Below, one piece after another: positions 1-11,488 of a DNA stretch of 48,551 bases. Numbering within the stretch: position 1 is the first letter of the stretch; the number at the start of each line of letters is the position of its first letter. Under the pieces are notes generated by a model, which was not told the origin of the DNA, ran no database searches, and saw only the letters and a program-made list of their open reading frames with translations. The position numbers and the translations under genes are program-made. Source of the stretch: Paramacrobiotus richtersi (Eukaryota; Tardigrada; Eutardigrada; Parachela; Macrobiotidae); NCBI GenBank assembly GCA_034698045.1, contig JAQGAU010000052.1, forward strand, positions 1 through 48,551. Direction: 5' to 3'.

Positions 1-96
1 TTGGCAGGAGATGTAAAACGGAGCCGGTGCGGGTTGACGCGGGGTGGAGTTAAAAGGACGATATGGATCGGTCACGGATGTAGTCTCGTCCAACTC
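1..96 (-). CDS. Partial coding exon running off the left edge, product unknown
   Basis: On the minus strand a 3' splice site (TCTACAG) ends at 97. The 32 codons from 96 to the edge are open in one frame only; both other frames contain stops. The encoded segment begins ELDETTSV and is proline-rich (PRQPAPAPF). It would belong to a gene continuing to the left of the window. No family is recognised and the exon is short, so this is a weak call based on splice site plus open frame. Confidence 0.3.
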
Positions 97-932
97 CTGT
101 AGAGTGATAACACTATCCTAGAAAAACAGATTGGTATCAAAAAGACAAAAAACGTCAGCAACCAGCATCACTACAATCGACAAATTAGCACCCGCTGTTA
201 ATTTCAGCCTGTTTGTTTAAAATGCCTTAGGACTTGCGGAGCACCAGAATCAGCGGCGTGGTATACTTCGGTGTAATCAAATGATACTTCGATGTGTTCC
301 CGTATAGCGGTTCGAGTTCACGCTGCCTTTAATCTTCAGCCTCCTGCCCACACTGCAGGGATTCTTGTCTTGATTTCATGTACAGTACATACCCTTGCAG
401 ATCAAGATACCTAACGTGGAAAATTCCAAATTCAGGAGCATAAAAGAATAAAACGAGCATATTGCGAGCCAGCTGAAATCTGAAGGGATATGCATAATGC
501 ATCCGATTCGTCAACGTTTATATTTCTGCGCGTCGCTATCGACGAACGTCAACCTTCGCAAGAACTGGGACATTTAAAGATATGACCGAAATGATTCTGC
601 AGCCAAAGATTTGGCCATCAAATGTGTTTGTGAGAGAACATGGGTGCACTGATTGTTATTCTTTTTCTTGGGCTTCTCGAATGTGCGAGCTCTCTCTCAC
701 TCTCTTCCTCCTTTTCCATCTATTAACTGAATTTGTGTTAATATGACTTGTAATGATGACAGCAGGCATCCTCATGCATTTTAAGGAGTACTTACTGTCT
801 ACTGCCTAGAGGGAACAATGCTCTGTTGCAAGGGGACATTAAACCAATTATAAAAAAACGTCGCTGCAGGATGGGCAGTAAGCTAAATGATTAAAGGCAG
901 CGTATATTCGAACCTGTGGATTAGGGAACACT
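97..932. other. Non-coding stretch between two minus-strand genes
   Basis: I see no supported exon here. A 61-codon open frame on the minus strand (329-514) has no convincing splice context. A pyrimidine tract (CTCTCTCTCACTCTCTTCC) lies near 690-708. Confidence 0.4.
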
Positions 933-3900
933 TCAAAGTATATCTAGCACCTTCCGGTCCCAAATTCCAAAAAGCCTTACTTGAAGGGGTCCGCTATCGA
1001 GCTGAACCCTGTTGAAAAGAGGAAACCGGATGGCGAATCGTAGCTGGCCATTTGTGTCACGAAGATTCGTCCCTTCAGCATCCGGCTGGCACGTACGATT
1101 CAGCGCCCATTTGCACGATACAACATACTGTAGTGTATTTAATAAATTAATAAAATTATTGATGTCGAACAGAATGGCAAGTATCTCGATAGAAACAATA
1201 AATATCTGCCACTGGGTGTGAAAGGCTACGAGCCCTACCATCAGCGGTAGCACCGATCTTTACGCTTCTGAAATTTACCTGCGAACATGTTGATAAATGA
1301 CAGGCTCCGGCATATTCAAATCATCCCGAGATAGAATCCTTTCTAGGTCAGACGCAGACAGCTGGAGAAATTCGGGTGAGGCAAAAGCACCGTCGGGAGA
1401 CTTGCAAATCACGGATAACGCTAATCGAGCCAGTATTTCCTCGCCCATCAAACGAGCCTACAACAACTCACGTCACTATTAAATAAAACTTGACTGGCTA
1501 CCGAAAAAGAACTGTATACTGGTACTGCATCGGCACAAATACAAATTCATTTGCGCACTTTATAAAACGTTGGCTGTTAAACTGCTCTGTGTAATCAGAT
1601 AGAGCTTGGCGAATTTTATTCTCGTAAAATTCGGTTGCTTAACCTAATCTGATTTAATTAATTTAACCCTTAATTGAATGCGCGGACATATTTTCAACCG
1701 TTAACTCCTGACTGCATCAGTTCGGCACAAGCAGTAGCCAATGGCCTGTCTTGGCCAGCACGAGTTTTAAGCGGCACAAAGGGACTGTGGCCATTGATAT
1801 TGCAAAAACCAGATCGATGCAGTCAACGGTGAACAATGCGAGCAATGATAAACAATGTCGTTAAAACATGCAGTCGACGTCCAAGATAAAACACGACAAT
1901 TACACGTTTACCTAGTCCGTTAACCTATTAAAACTTGAAAAAATATCCTGATGCCGCAGTAGTACAATCAAAGTATCATTAATCGTCGATCGTACCGTAT
2001 CAAAAAACAACTGATTGTATATAGGATATTCATATACATGCTTTGGTGGTAGTAACTGCATCGAGGTCTTTAAGGGAACGGTGAAAAGCAATCAGCAATT
2101 TCAACATTCCGCTCGTTCCATTTCAGAACAACAATAATGCACATAAATCACAGAATAATACGCATTGTGTATTTTTAGTTTTTTTAAGGTACATAAAGGG
2201 CATCGGAATACTGCATAAAAACACTAGTTCTGTCAGGGCTGCCAGCCCAGTGTACACGAGCGTGTGGATAAATAAAGCGGATTAAGCGGTGAATGAATGA
2301 GCGGAAAAAGATAGATTAAGCGGCAAAATCTCGCGTGCATTTATATAATGCACCGTTGGCCTAGTGGCTGTCTGTTCGCGCTGAGACTCCGATCAGATGG
2401 TAGCGGGTTCGATTCCCGTGACAGCGGTTTTTGCGAGTGATATCGAGAGGCCGATGGCCATATTAAATGAAGTTGCCTCGATTGAGCATTCGGGCGCTGA
2501 AATGTATAGGGTACAGGGAACTGACCTGCAAAGTGGAATAACGCGTTGTTTGTGCCCGTAGACTTCTATGCTGTGAGGGTTTTCCGTAACTTGCTCCTAC
2601 TCCCCTTAAAAGTGACATGTTATAGCTCAAAAGATAGATAAAAAAATTTGGTTAGCAGTCTCTGCTATTAGTTTGAATCATTGGTTTAAACGAAAAGAGT
2701 TCCGGTCGTTTTCAGTTAACACAGAAAGCCTACGAGACGGTTGCACAGACCCCTCGTAGACTTCTGTGCTAAACAAAAACAACCACAACTGTTTTCTTTT
2801 AACCTGTGATTCGAAGCACCAAGTGCTACAGCTAACCAATTTTTTTTCTCTATCTTTTGAGCTATAGAATGTCACGTTTGACGGAACCAAAAGAAAGTTA
2901 CAGAAAGCACTCACAACATAGACGCCTATGAGAGATGCACTACGCACTATTCCAGTTTGGAACAATAGCCCGCGCAAGTGCGCGCGTGCACTCTCATTCG
3001 AGGCAACTTCATTTCCGGACAGATAGTCGCTTCCCGACAGTTCACAATTCATAATAGCAATGACAACACGTTAATCAAATCATGGCAGTGAAACTACTGC
3101 GCGCCAGAGCGATTCTCTACGTGATAATTATAGCAGATACAAAGTGGGTCAGTCGCGCTGATTTCACTGTACCGGTCAAACAATAGGATTTTATCTCTGC
3201 TGCCTGAGACTACATCCGGGAGCGTACTCGTAGTTGCTTCACATTTTTTTCTTTGTCCTGTGGCGTGCATAGATATAGACCAAAGAACAATGAGGCTGTT
3301 TCCGGTTATTCGTGTGCCAGAGTGGCACATCGTTTTTTCGCTTAAACGGTCAACATTAAAATTTTTAAAAAACATTACAATAATTATCTCTGTCCGAAGG
3401 ACTTAGCATACCCGCCAAAAGTTAAAGTAGAACTACAAAGCGCATCCCGGCGCGTTTAGTTCCTAATTGTGGTGTTGCATTCTGATGCAGTCCGGTCTTA
3501 AGCTGTTAATTACTTAATCTGATCTGATTTCTCAGTCTTAGTGCAAAACTGTAACTAGGATCTCACCTGCTGTAAAACGCGGCATGCGTTCCCAGCTGTC
3601 AGATTGATTTCGATGAAATCCTGGCAGATTTGAGTCAATCTGTTCGCCTTGAAGAATTTTCCACAAAGCAGCAAATCCATGGCATTCTCCATCGTTAAGT
3701 CCCGGGTATCATCAGCGTACATGTACCTGCGCAACAAACATGTCGCTAATCCAAAACGTTGTAATACCGAGGTTGATAACTTATCCCTTTCACATAAAAA
3801 ATGTGCTAGCGCACAGACAACTACGACAAAAAGCGCAGTAATAACGTTTGTACATTTTATGTAGTGATTGCACTTGTACAGTAGAAAGAATTTGAAATTT

Positions 3901-4286
3901 AGTAAATTTCATATGACATTGTTATCTCTATTAATAGGCGGCGCAGACCTCAGCATAATGGCGAACGCGTGTGGTTCTACACTAGAGAAGCGGATGATAT
4001 CTTCTGAACCGCCGGGTTTATGTTGTACATCGGAGCTCCATATCTCCCTGAAACGCTCACTGAATAGTCCCAGGATGAACCTGTGATAAGTATGTAGATT
4101 ACTTCATTGAGCGCACATATCAGTTCAATTTATTCAAAGCCCTTACTTATGGGCTTTAAATAATTCTGATTTCGTTTTCTCGGTGCCGTCAATGCATATC
4201 GTTACATCGCAGGGCATTACGTCGTTCGGTGCACAAAACGAACGAAGGGTCTCCTGGAGACGTCTGAAGCTGGAGGAAGTGCTCAT
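933..4286 (-). CDS. BTB-BACK domain protein, BTBD1/2/3/6-like, five coding exons
   Basis: Exons on the minus strand: 4286-4147, 4080-3949, 3726-3567, 1457-1279, 1127-933. The first three encode a BTB domain: CDVTICIDG, FKAHKFILGLFSERF, EDIIRFSSVEPHAFAIMLR, YMYADD. BACK follows (NACRVLQQ joined to ARLMGEEIL, then SPEFLQLSASDLERILSRDD), and the last exon has the IRFPL-type motif of BTBD proteins (RFAIRFPLFNRVQLDSGPLQ). Members of this family are usually Cullin-3 substrate adaptors. Phases match at the first three junctions (2, 2, 0). At the fourth the donor leaves phase 2 but the last exon reads in phase 0, so one base is missing or the gene is frameshifted. The start ATG has context GCCATGA and follows an in-frame stop. 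The C-terminal PHR domain of the vertebrate relatives is not seen. Confidence 0.75.
2350..2700 (+). repeat. tRNA-derived SINE-like repeat, copy A
   Basis: The head looks like an RNA polymerase III promoter: A-box TGGCCTAGTGG at 2357-2367, B-box GGTTCGATTCC at 2406-2416, and a T5 run at 2428-2432. The T arm is well paired, but the acceptor arms do not pair in the canonical register, so this is not a functional tRNA. The body (about 2475-2700) matches copy B on the other strand and a fragment at 34355-34475, which makes it a dispersed family. It lies in the long third intron of the BTB gene. Confidence 0.6.
2780..3022 (-). repeat. SINE-like repeat, copy B, inverted relative to copy A
   Basis: The reverse complement shares blocks with copy A: AAATGAAGTTGCCTCGA, a GTAACTT block, TATAGCTCAAAAGATAGA followed by an A run, and GGTTAGC. 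The tRNA-like head is absent. Copies A and B form an inverted pair separated by about 80 bases; the spacer holds a small hairpin (CTACGAG / CTCGTAG flanked by CACAGAA / TTCTGTG, 2721-2770). Base changes between the copies argue for two insertions or an old foldback. Confidence 0.6.
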
Positions 4287-4941
4287 GGCATTGTCATCCA
4301 CCTTTGACAACTCATTCTGTATTCAACGACATCAATTATTGCAGTGCGGTACAGAACATGCACATACAAATAGAATGGCTTACCTGGACGGTACTCGGAC
4401 GAAATGATTGGGAGGATAGGTAAACACGTGTGAAGTGGCAGCTGGCGCGAAATCTCGGCTGGGATGCGGGAACTGCCACATGGCCATACAGTTGGCGAAA
4501 AATCGTACCAACTCGATTAAATGACATTTTACTAGGGTCGGGGAAAGTGCAGAAATGGATCCAAAAAGTGCAAATTAATCAGACGAACGCGAAAAGTGAC
4601 TATTCATGCTCATATGATTATTCAGGTTCGTAACGTCTTCATAAGAAATTAAGAAGTTGATAAATTTCGCTGATGCAACTTGACTGAGCGATTACTCCAG
4701 ACTGTACATGATACCGTAGCATACTGTACATGATACGTATACGTGATAGACATGATGGTCTGGCACATGGTCCGAAAAGTGTACTTTAGCGATACAGTAT
4801 GAGTAAACTAGAGTGACCTAGACAGTTCTCTCTGTATTTCCTTTACTTTTACAGAAGGGATTCAGAGAGTACTGTATTCCCGTCCAGTTAGCCACAGCCC
4901 ACAGGCACATGTGAAGTGCGGTGTGATTTGGTCTGGTCCCT

Positions 4942-5208
4942 TCAAGCCATTTTGGCATACAGCGAGTGCAGTTCAACATAGGAGCTTACGAGAATGTCGA
5001 GTTCTTTTCTAAGTACGAGTATTTCTTTTGTAAGTATTTCATGAGCAATCAGTTTTTTCCAGAAGTTGTTCACCGAAGCTTTGTTCGCATTATGGGCACT
5101 GCATAAAAAATTTGCATTTTTGGGTCGGTTATTGCCGGTCAGCATGTCATGACATCCGGCTACAGAAGCACTGTCCCACCATAAGGGGTTTGCCTCCGGC
5201 CCTCCGCT
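4942..5208 (-). CDS. Candidate terminal exon of an unknown minus-strand gene
   Basis: An 88-codon open frame on the minus strand ends in TGA at 4944-4942. It is preceded by a plausible acceptor (CATTACTGCAG). The segment starts GGPEANPLWWDSASVAGC and ends in a heptad-like helix (EILTKEILVLRKELDILVSS), so a coiled coil at the C-terminus is likely. The rest of the gene was not found, and no family is recognised. It lies upstream of the BTB gene on the same strand. Confidence 0.3.
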   Translation of the reverse strand, partial: SGGPEANPLWWDSASVAGCHDMLTGNNRPKNANFLCSAHNANKASVNNFWKKLIAHEILTKEILVLRKELDILVSSYVELHSLYAKMA

Positions 5209-5339
5209 GCAGTAATGCAGGAATATGCCCCAATATCTGCACGTGCCGTAAAACACGGATGTTTGGTGTATATTTATAGCACGACACACTACATTTATAG
5301 CGGCCTTTTATAGACAGTTTTTGTTCATTATTTAGTTGC

Positions 5340-5688
5340 GTTTACATTCTCTTTTCTCTATTTACATCAAACACTAAACAACAACCAAAGAACCAATGTG
5401 AATTCACAGAATAACAATAATTCCAACCAGAACTGCGGAAACAACCAACCCCCCAAAGGTGCCGGTTAGACCCCTGTCCCTCTAGTAGGAACCCATTTCG
5501 GGGGAGATGAAGACGATGATGGCGCCACCAGCGCTCGTACCAAACCGCCTCGAATCCGACCGACCACGGAGGAAGCGGAAGAAACGACCGCCAAGAAACG
5601 CAAACCGCTCCTGGGCGTCAGTCTGCTCAGCGATGGCAAGATACTCGGTTTGAACCTTGGCCCATTAGCTAGCATCAGTCTCGCTTAA
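5340..5688 (+). pseudogene. Low-complexity/NLS coding remnant with an in-frame stop
   Basis: One plus-strand frame is open from about 5350 to TAA at 5686-5688, apart from a TAG at 5467-5469. Upstream of the stop it is Asn/Gln-rich (NSQNNNNSNQN). Downstream come an acidic patch (GGDEDDDGA), a basic NLS-like patch (TAKKRKP) and the C-terminus LNLGPLASISLA. Composition continues across the stop, which suggests one broken coding sequence. A splice of only 24 bases could remove the stop but is shorter than any other intron here. Function unknown. Confidence 0.35.
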
Positions 5689-5973
5689 ACGCGTCTGTGT
5701 GTCAGTTCTTTGACATCCTGTCTAGTCGGCTTTTTGTAAAATATGTGTCTAGAGAAATGCCTGGAAACGCTGTCGCTCATATTGAGAACAATATAATCAA
5801 CAAACTATTTCTGTATAATCTGGTATTTACCCACCGCTCTTTGAGTGACTTCAATGAAGTTATGACAATGTTGTTTTTGCTGGTGTTTTCGACACGGCTG
5901 TTTGTCAACCACGTTCCGATCGTTAACAACGTGAACAACACGTGGGTTTAGATGAACTGCACATTGTGCAAAC

Positions 5974-7200
5974 ATGGAGGTGAAAAGACGGATGAAGCTG
6001 TATGTGAGCCATAACGGAAATTAATCCCACGATTAGGGCGCGCACTTCATTGACCGCACAGCCCATTCACCGCAAAAACTTCCACTACCGGTGTGATTGA
6101 TCAAAAATACACCCGATACGAGTCGGAAGGATGGTCCAGAGGGAATTGCGTTATTACAAGCGGAAATAGCGTCTGTGACCTCTTTCCGGTTGCACAAACA
6201 AGTGGGGCTTTATAAACTGCATCCTACTTTGCTTATTAAACTGGCACAAGCTGTTGCATCCAGCTGTGATATTCTAACAGTAAAAGTGTATAGTTGTTTG
6301 CTGCCGTGTATGCTTCCAATAATGCAGACTATAACGACACATTTAACGATTTTAACGGTGATTATCCTGATTATCATGCAGTTAATGTCGCCGTGCTTCG
6401 GCTGGATTTGGGAAGGCCGGTATCCGACGGCCGCGTTCACACTGCGTAAGGATGGAGCAGAAAAACGCAAGGTATTGTTACGTAAGCATAGGAACTGATC
6501 GCAGCGTTCCCTGTAGTACTTGCTTTCTTACTCAGTTACTGTTTTATATTAAACTACCCTTGTGCGTATTGTTTGGGCTTGTTTAGACTTACAATATTTA
6601 GACCTTTGGTGTTTTATTGTAGATGTGGCACATTCAGTATCACCTGCTTAGATTTCCTGTTGTTATTACTGTACAGATATGCAGTAACTAACTGCTCCTT
6701 GTTCTTGCCTCGACGCCGATTTTAACTAGTTACAAGCGATGGACCAAATAGCAGAGCCATCGCTCGCGCGTATGAAAGTCTACATTGATTTATTACAACG
6801 CAGCAGCGTTCGTTTAGGTGGAATGTTTAGCTTACATCAGTTACATGTGCTGTTATTTCTGATCTCAACTAAGCTATGTTTAATTCACTTTCTCCTGTTT
6901 GTGAAGTTTCGTTGCTGGTTTTTCGGCAAGAAAGCATCAAGATATTTCTTTTATTGTTAAGTTTAAAGAAACATTATTTTGAACCGCTTTCCCTAAGCAT
7001 ACTATAGGCTGGATATTTTTATCCTCACAACTCACCTTTTCAATTTCACTAGGAGGTGCTACCAGAGGATTATGGCTCCGTCTTCCCACGCTCAGGAATT
7101 GTCTATGCGTCCATGCGGCTACGGATGCGAAAGGAAGAAGAGCCTTCCCACAATGCGCGTATTCATGGACTGCCCTTTCTCACGACTAGACGATTCATGA
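5974..7200 (+). CDS. Candidate small secreted cysteine-containing protein, three exons
   Basis: Proposed exons are 5974-6003, 6294-6445 and 7053-7200 (109 aa). The N-terminus MEVKRRMKLYLFAAVYA would be a signal peptide. Exon 2 is acidic and Tyr/Asn-rich, ending LGRPVSDGRVHTA. Exon 3 has four cysteines, including CGYGC. Splice sites are TAT|GTGAGC, TATAG, GC|GTAAGG and TTTCACTAG, and phases 0 and 2 are consistent. If intron 2 is not removed, TAA at 6447-6449 ends a 61-residue protein. Exon 3 is also open in a second frame (to TAA at 7212-7214, 53 codons starting EVLPEDYGSVF). No family is recognised; the model rests on splice sites and phase. Confidence 0.4.
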
Positions 7201-7214
7201 AACTTGTCGGATAA

Positions 7215-7899
7215 ATTATCATTGTACGGTATTTGGCTCTGTTCATGCAAGATCGCGATGTTATTCACAATACTGTTGAAAAAGAGCACAACTGAATTCT
7301 ATCCTGAAGGAGTCGGATAAAGTACGTCCTACTAAAGTCAACAAACGGACGAGAAACCAAAGTGTTAAACAAAATCTAACTAATGCGATCGTGAATGCAA
7401 TCGACTCCAGTTTTGAGAAGCACCCTAATATGTGTCAGAAAAGCGCAATAATGGTAGTTCTAAATTCTATGTTGCTTACAGAATTACAAGGATACCGAGC
7501 TGATAATGTGGTACGTAAGCAGTCGATAGGATACTGGATAGTATATCCAGTGGATACACGCATATATACACGCAAAAGCAATCGAGTTCCGGTAGTCTCG
7601 ATGTAGAAAGTACAGATAATGAAATAACACGAATCTGCTCTAATAATACTGGATTTGCACGGTTCAAAATAATCTGGCTTCATACGACATGCCTACCACT
7701 CTTCGACCGATCTTACTCTAAGCAGAATTAAGACGGCCGCACTACGCTTGCATGCGAGATTGCGGGATAAACGGATCTGCATTCCAGTTCCTCAAGTGGG
7801 AAATTTATTAGAACATAGTACACAATGTAATAGATAAAGGTTCTGAATTGATTAGAGTATTCGCACATTTGACCATACCGTGGTCAAGGATGGCGGTTT
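7215..7899. other. No supported gene
   Basis: Open frames of 60-82 codons overlap on both strands at 7391-7683, without domain signatures or clear splice sites. I treat the stretch as non-coding. Confidence 0.3.
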
Positions 7900-8037
7900 T
7901 CAGACACTGGGGTGATGAAATGATGTAAGGTCGTTCCAAGCCGTGCACATGGAACGTACCACAGCCTGATGTCTCATATCCAGGAATGAGAACACAGTTC
8001 TGGCAAGGTCCTGCGGCAAGTCACGAAATGAAAACAT
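7900..8037 (-). pseudogene. F-box domain fragment, probably frameshifted
   Basis: The minus-strand frame from ATG 8037 encodes 45 residues with a good F-box: RDLPQDLARTVFSFLD, then VVRSMCTAWNDL. It ends at TGA 7902-7900. Ignoring one missing base at that point, the next frame reads WKTAILDHGM, which resembles the W-K-T segment that follows the F-box in the gene at 9168-11488 (AWKTVHI). So this is likely a decayed F-box gene, or an exon whose donor I do not recognise. An acceptor (CCGTTCAG) precedes it. Confidence 0.5.
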
Positions 8038-8318
8038 CACCCTGAACGGTCATAAGGCTGGCCTCTGCGGTCCTTATTCTGTTGCCCCATTGAAGCTTCT
8101 GAGAGGCGAACATTGAGATATTCAAATTATCTTCAATGGTATCACTCCGTAGTGCAGATGCCTACAGAAAGTGGAGACTCCTAATTCAAAATCACTTCTA
8201 CATCGGATATCGATACAGTACATCCTACGTATACACTGAAAATGCGTTAACTATGTAGTCCATGTTATCCGAATAAAAGAAACTCCAACAAACTGCAGCG
8301 TTTAGAATCGAGTAATAG

Positions 8319-8839
8319 TTAATTGATATTTCTTAACACGTCAGCATCGCTGATCTCCGGCTCATACCGAAGTTGGATATAGTGCAAGCGATTCTTCACA
8401 ATACCGATAGGATGTGTATGGCGATACTGGCTTTTCCATGCCTTAGTAAGCTTTGGCGCAAGAACAAAACCATCGGCAATCCGACAGTTTAGGAAATGAA
8501 ATCCAAAAGTGATGCGTAATGTGCAATCAAATGACGAAGCTTTGTGGGCCTGTGGCAGCCGCAAGGAATTATTGTGACGTTTAAATTCGTATCATTAATT
8601 CGGCCATAATCAATAATTATTACAAAGTTAAAACCAATGACACCGAGTCCTCAGTTATTCCGAACAACAAAAAACTGCAATTTTAAATGCAGCTGTAGGT
8701 GACTGAGAAATCGTGAACGTACAACGGAACAATCATAGCGGAACGGTTTGTAAATGGACCACAGGTGCACATGATTCGCTTTATTATCTTGCACATTCAA
8801 CAACAACGATACTACAGTACCTGTGGGAAAGATATACAT
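8319..8839 (-). CDS. Two-exon gene of unknown function, 115 aa
   Basis: Exon 1 is 8839-8723 (39 codons), with a hydrophobic start MYIFPTGTVVSLLLNV that could be a signal peptide. Exon 2 is 8549-8319 (76 codons plus TAA), ending DADVLRNIN. The donor GTT|GTACGT and acceptor GCCACAG are good, and both sides are phase 0. The intron is 173 bases. The product contains three cysteines and a basic region near KLTKAWKSQYRHTHP. No family is recognised. Confidence 0.45.
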
Positions 8840-9167
8840 CTTCTGACCATAAATAGATTTTTAAATCGTGTGAAATCAGCCAAAGACATACAATAATTTT
8901 AATGCTATTACTTTATTTACAGTACATTGCAAAAAGCTGAACATAATCATAGCCATGCAGCAACTACATGTACCCGCCACATAGCAACCAATGATATGCA
9001 GTGGATTTTACCACATCAATTGATTAAGTTCGCAGCAAGTGCAGTGCATAACTAACTGTTAACAGTAACAGTACTGACTTTACTAGACTAGTTAAACTAG
9101 TACAGCGTGAAGACCTCTCTGCGTAATGGACCAAATGTTGCGCCTTTGATACCTCCTCGTTGGAAAA

Positions 9168-11488
9168 ATGAGTAAACGAGCCGATCCAGACGCAGCCACG
9201 GCACCTGTTCCTCGCAAAAGACGAAAGGTCACCGACCCTAAACGTCTTCCAAACGCTGATCACATCGGGAAAGTAGTCCGTCTGCGTCGCCACAAATCCG
9301 AGGTAAACCCACGCAGCCTGTCAAATTTCCTTTAGAGTCAAAATCTTTCAGACTACCAAACGTCTGAAAGACCAGTGTAAGAAGTCCCCCGTAGCGGTCC
9401 AGCAAAATGCCAAAGTGGCCAAATTTAAAGGAGACGCTGATACGGTCCGCGGATGAACTGACGCTTGATGGTGTTCCAAAGGAGCTGCTAATGCAGGTGT
9501 TCCGCTTCTTGGATGGTTCTTGGAGGCACTTTGTACTAAGAAGGTACTTGCAACTGCAACATTTCCGTTAAGAACGAGTAGCCAGTGGTTTGATTAGTTT
9601 GCGGCGGAGCGTGCCGCTTCAACATATCACGATCTTAAACCGCTTAAGCAATATCAGTACATACAGAAACGGAAGCGAAATACAGATATGTGTACACAAA
9701 AACGATTGTTCTACAATGAGCTCGATCCCGTTTATTAGTAATCGTTCAATTTCAAATGTTATATCACTTTAAAATCAAAACTTTCAAGCTGAATTGCTGC
9801 GAAACAACTGAAATCGATCACGTTTTTAGAGCTGTATAGATAACTGACTAACTGCTTATATAGTTGGATATGGTTCTTTAATACTTCTTCCATACTTAGC
9901 CATTCCATTGACATTTGAACGGGAAGATAAAGGTTGCAAACACGAAACAGTTACCAAATCTGACTAAAATATTTTTTGATGTTTATTTATGGGGTAGTCC
10001 ACAACACTGCACAAACAGTGGGCTACATTCTGCAGTAATTATATTCTGTAGCTATCAAATTGTAGTAAGTACCAGTTTTCAACTGCGCAGATGTTCAGAA
10101 GACTGAAATAAGTTGAGTACGTTCATTGTATCACGCGAAACAGAAGAAGATCATGTTACCATCAAAGCTTTTTTCTCACGAAATTTTTTAAACACACATT
10201 TCCCTTATGAGCTATACGGTATATTTACTGGGAGAAACTATCGATAGGATATGCCGAAAATGGCGTGACATCCTTGACGCGCCCGACGCCTGGAAGACGG
10301 TCCACATCAGCCTCGAAGGCTTCTGGGCCACCATGCAGTTCGTGGACAAAGACACGGGCAAAAAGCTGCCCGACCGCATTCTCTGCGGCATCTATAACGT
10401 CTCCCTGAGCAAGCACGTCAGCAGTCTGACCATCAACTTGGAGGGCGTGTACGTAATGTCCTCGTTTGACGTACTCTACGCACGGGACGCCGAAATGGCC
10501 GACTGTAAGGATGAGAGTGAGCACTTCCTGGAGGTGGTCGTACAACGCTGTCCGAATCTCCGGCATGTCTGCTTGAGAAATACACTGGTGTCGTTCGCGC
10601 AGATACTGAATATATTCAGTGGAAGGCACTTCGGTGATTTGAGGATTAGGTTGGTTTTGTAATAATGTTAAGTACAGTTCAATAACGGAAACGCAGTGCT
10701 GGTTATGTCTACAAAAGGCTTCCTCGTTCAGGTTGTTTGAGTGTGTACTGACGGATGAAGACATACTCGAGACGTGCTGGGATTCTGTTGGACTGCGCGA
10801 GCCGTGTGGCGCGCCTCGGGTGCTGGTTAAAGATGGGGTATTGGTGTGGCCGGCGGACTGTGTCAGTTATTACGAAAAAAAGCGGCGGATCGAGCAGTTT
10901 CTGGACGATATGACACCGATTTTGGCGGAGACGGAGATGGAGATCGTGTACCGCTTCGTGTGTAGCTTAAGTGGGGGACACCGGAATAAAGCCCTCAAGC
11001 AGCTGGTCAAGAGTATGATCAACAGGTACCATACAGTTGCGCCTTCCAGGGTCTGTTTGAGGGTTACGTTGGACGAGTGAGAAGTTCCGGTCCATTTGAA
11101 ATCTGAACGAGGCGTATAAAACTGAAACGCCTCGACTCGAAACGACTTACCAATACACAGTCGACTACTGCGGAGTTTAATTTGACATGCCGGATTAAAA
11201 CATTGCGTTCCTTGCAATCACAGTTGTGCCTTCGTACAACGGTGCATGCTTATATGCAGGCTGATTTATAACTAGTCCAAACTAATGTTAGGAAGCCATT
11301 AGCGAACGATAGAAAAACTGTTGAGAAATTGTACGTACTGTTTGTACAGGAGGGAACAGATGGATCCTAATGTGACCGTTCTGCGTATACAACTTGGCAA
11401 CATTGGTCTGGCTCAACTGACGCTCATGAGGCCCAGCACTTTGCAGTTTCTGCTGGACATTGCCAGAGCAACGATACGCCGTACTTGA
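9168..11488 (+). CDS. F-box protein, five coding exons, about 389 aa
   Basis: Exons: 9168-9302, 9395-9543, 10248-10649, 10732-11076, 11350-11488; the sum is 1170 nt and every junction phase agrees. The N-terminus has an NLS-like patch (PVPRKRRK). The F-box spans exons 2 and 3: DGVPKELLMQVFRFLD, then ICRKWRDILDAPDAWKTV. Leucine-rich segments follow (HVSSLTINLEGV, RCPNLRHVCLRNT, and NVTVLRIQLGNIGLAQLTL in the last exon). F-box proteins bring substrates to SCF ubiquitin ligases through Skp1. Exon 2 could instead start at 9352, after a better acceptor (ATCTTTCAG); that frame reads TTKRLKDQCKK but stops at 9453 and misses the F-box. A third option is initiation at ATG 9407 (340 aa). The 704-base intron 2 has a weak acceptor (ATCGATAG). 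Confidence 0.75.

Noticed and set aside
2350-2428. Functional tRNA gene
   Set aside because: A- and B-boxes and the T arm are good, but the 7-base acceptor arms do not pair in the standard register, and the sequence continues into a dispersed repeat.
2678-3052. 124-codon minus-strand ORF as a gene
   Set aside because: It consists of SINE-like repeat B and the hairpin spacer; related sequence recurs at 2.5 kb and 34.4 kb.
5697-5951. 84-codon plus-strand ORF
   Set aside because: No splice context, family signature or signal; likely chance in AT-rich DNA.
10225-10764. 179-codon open frame on the minus strand
   Set aside because: It is the antisense shadow of F-box exon 3, which has the domain signature and matching intron phases.
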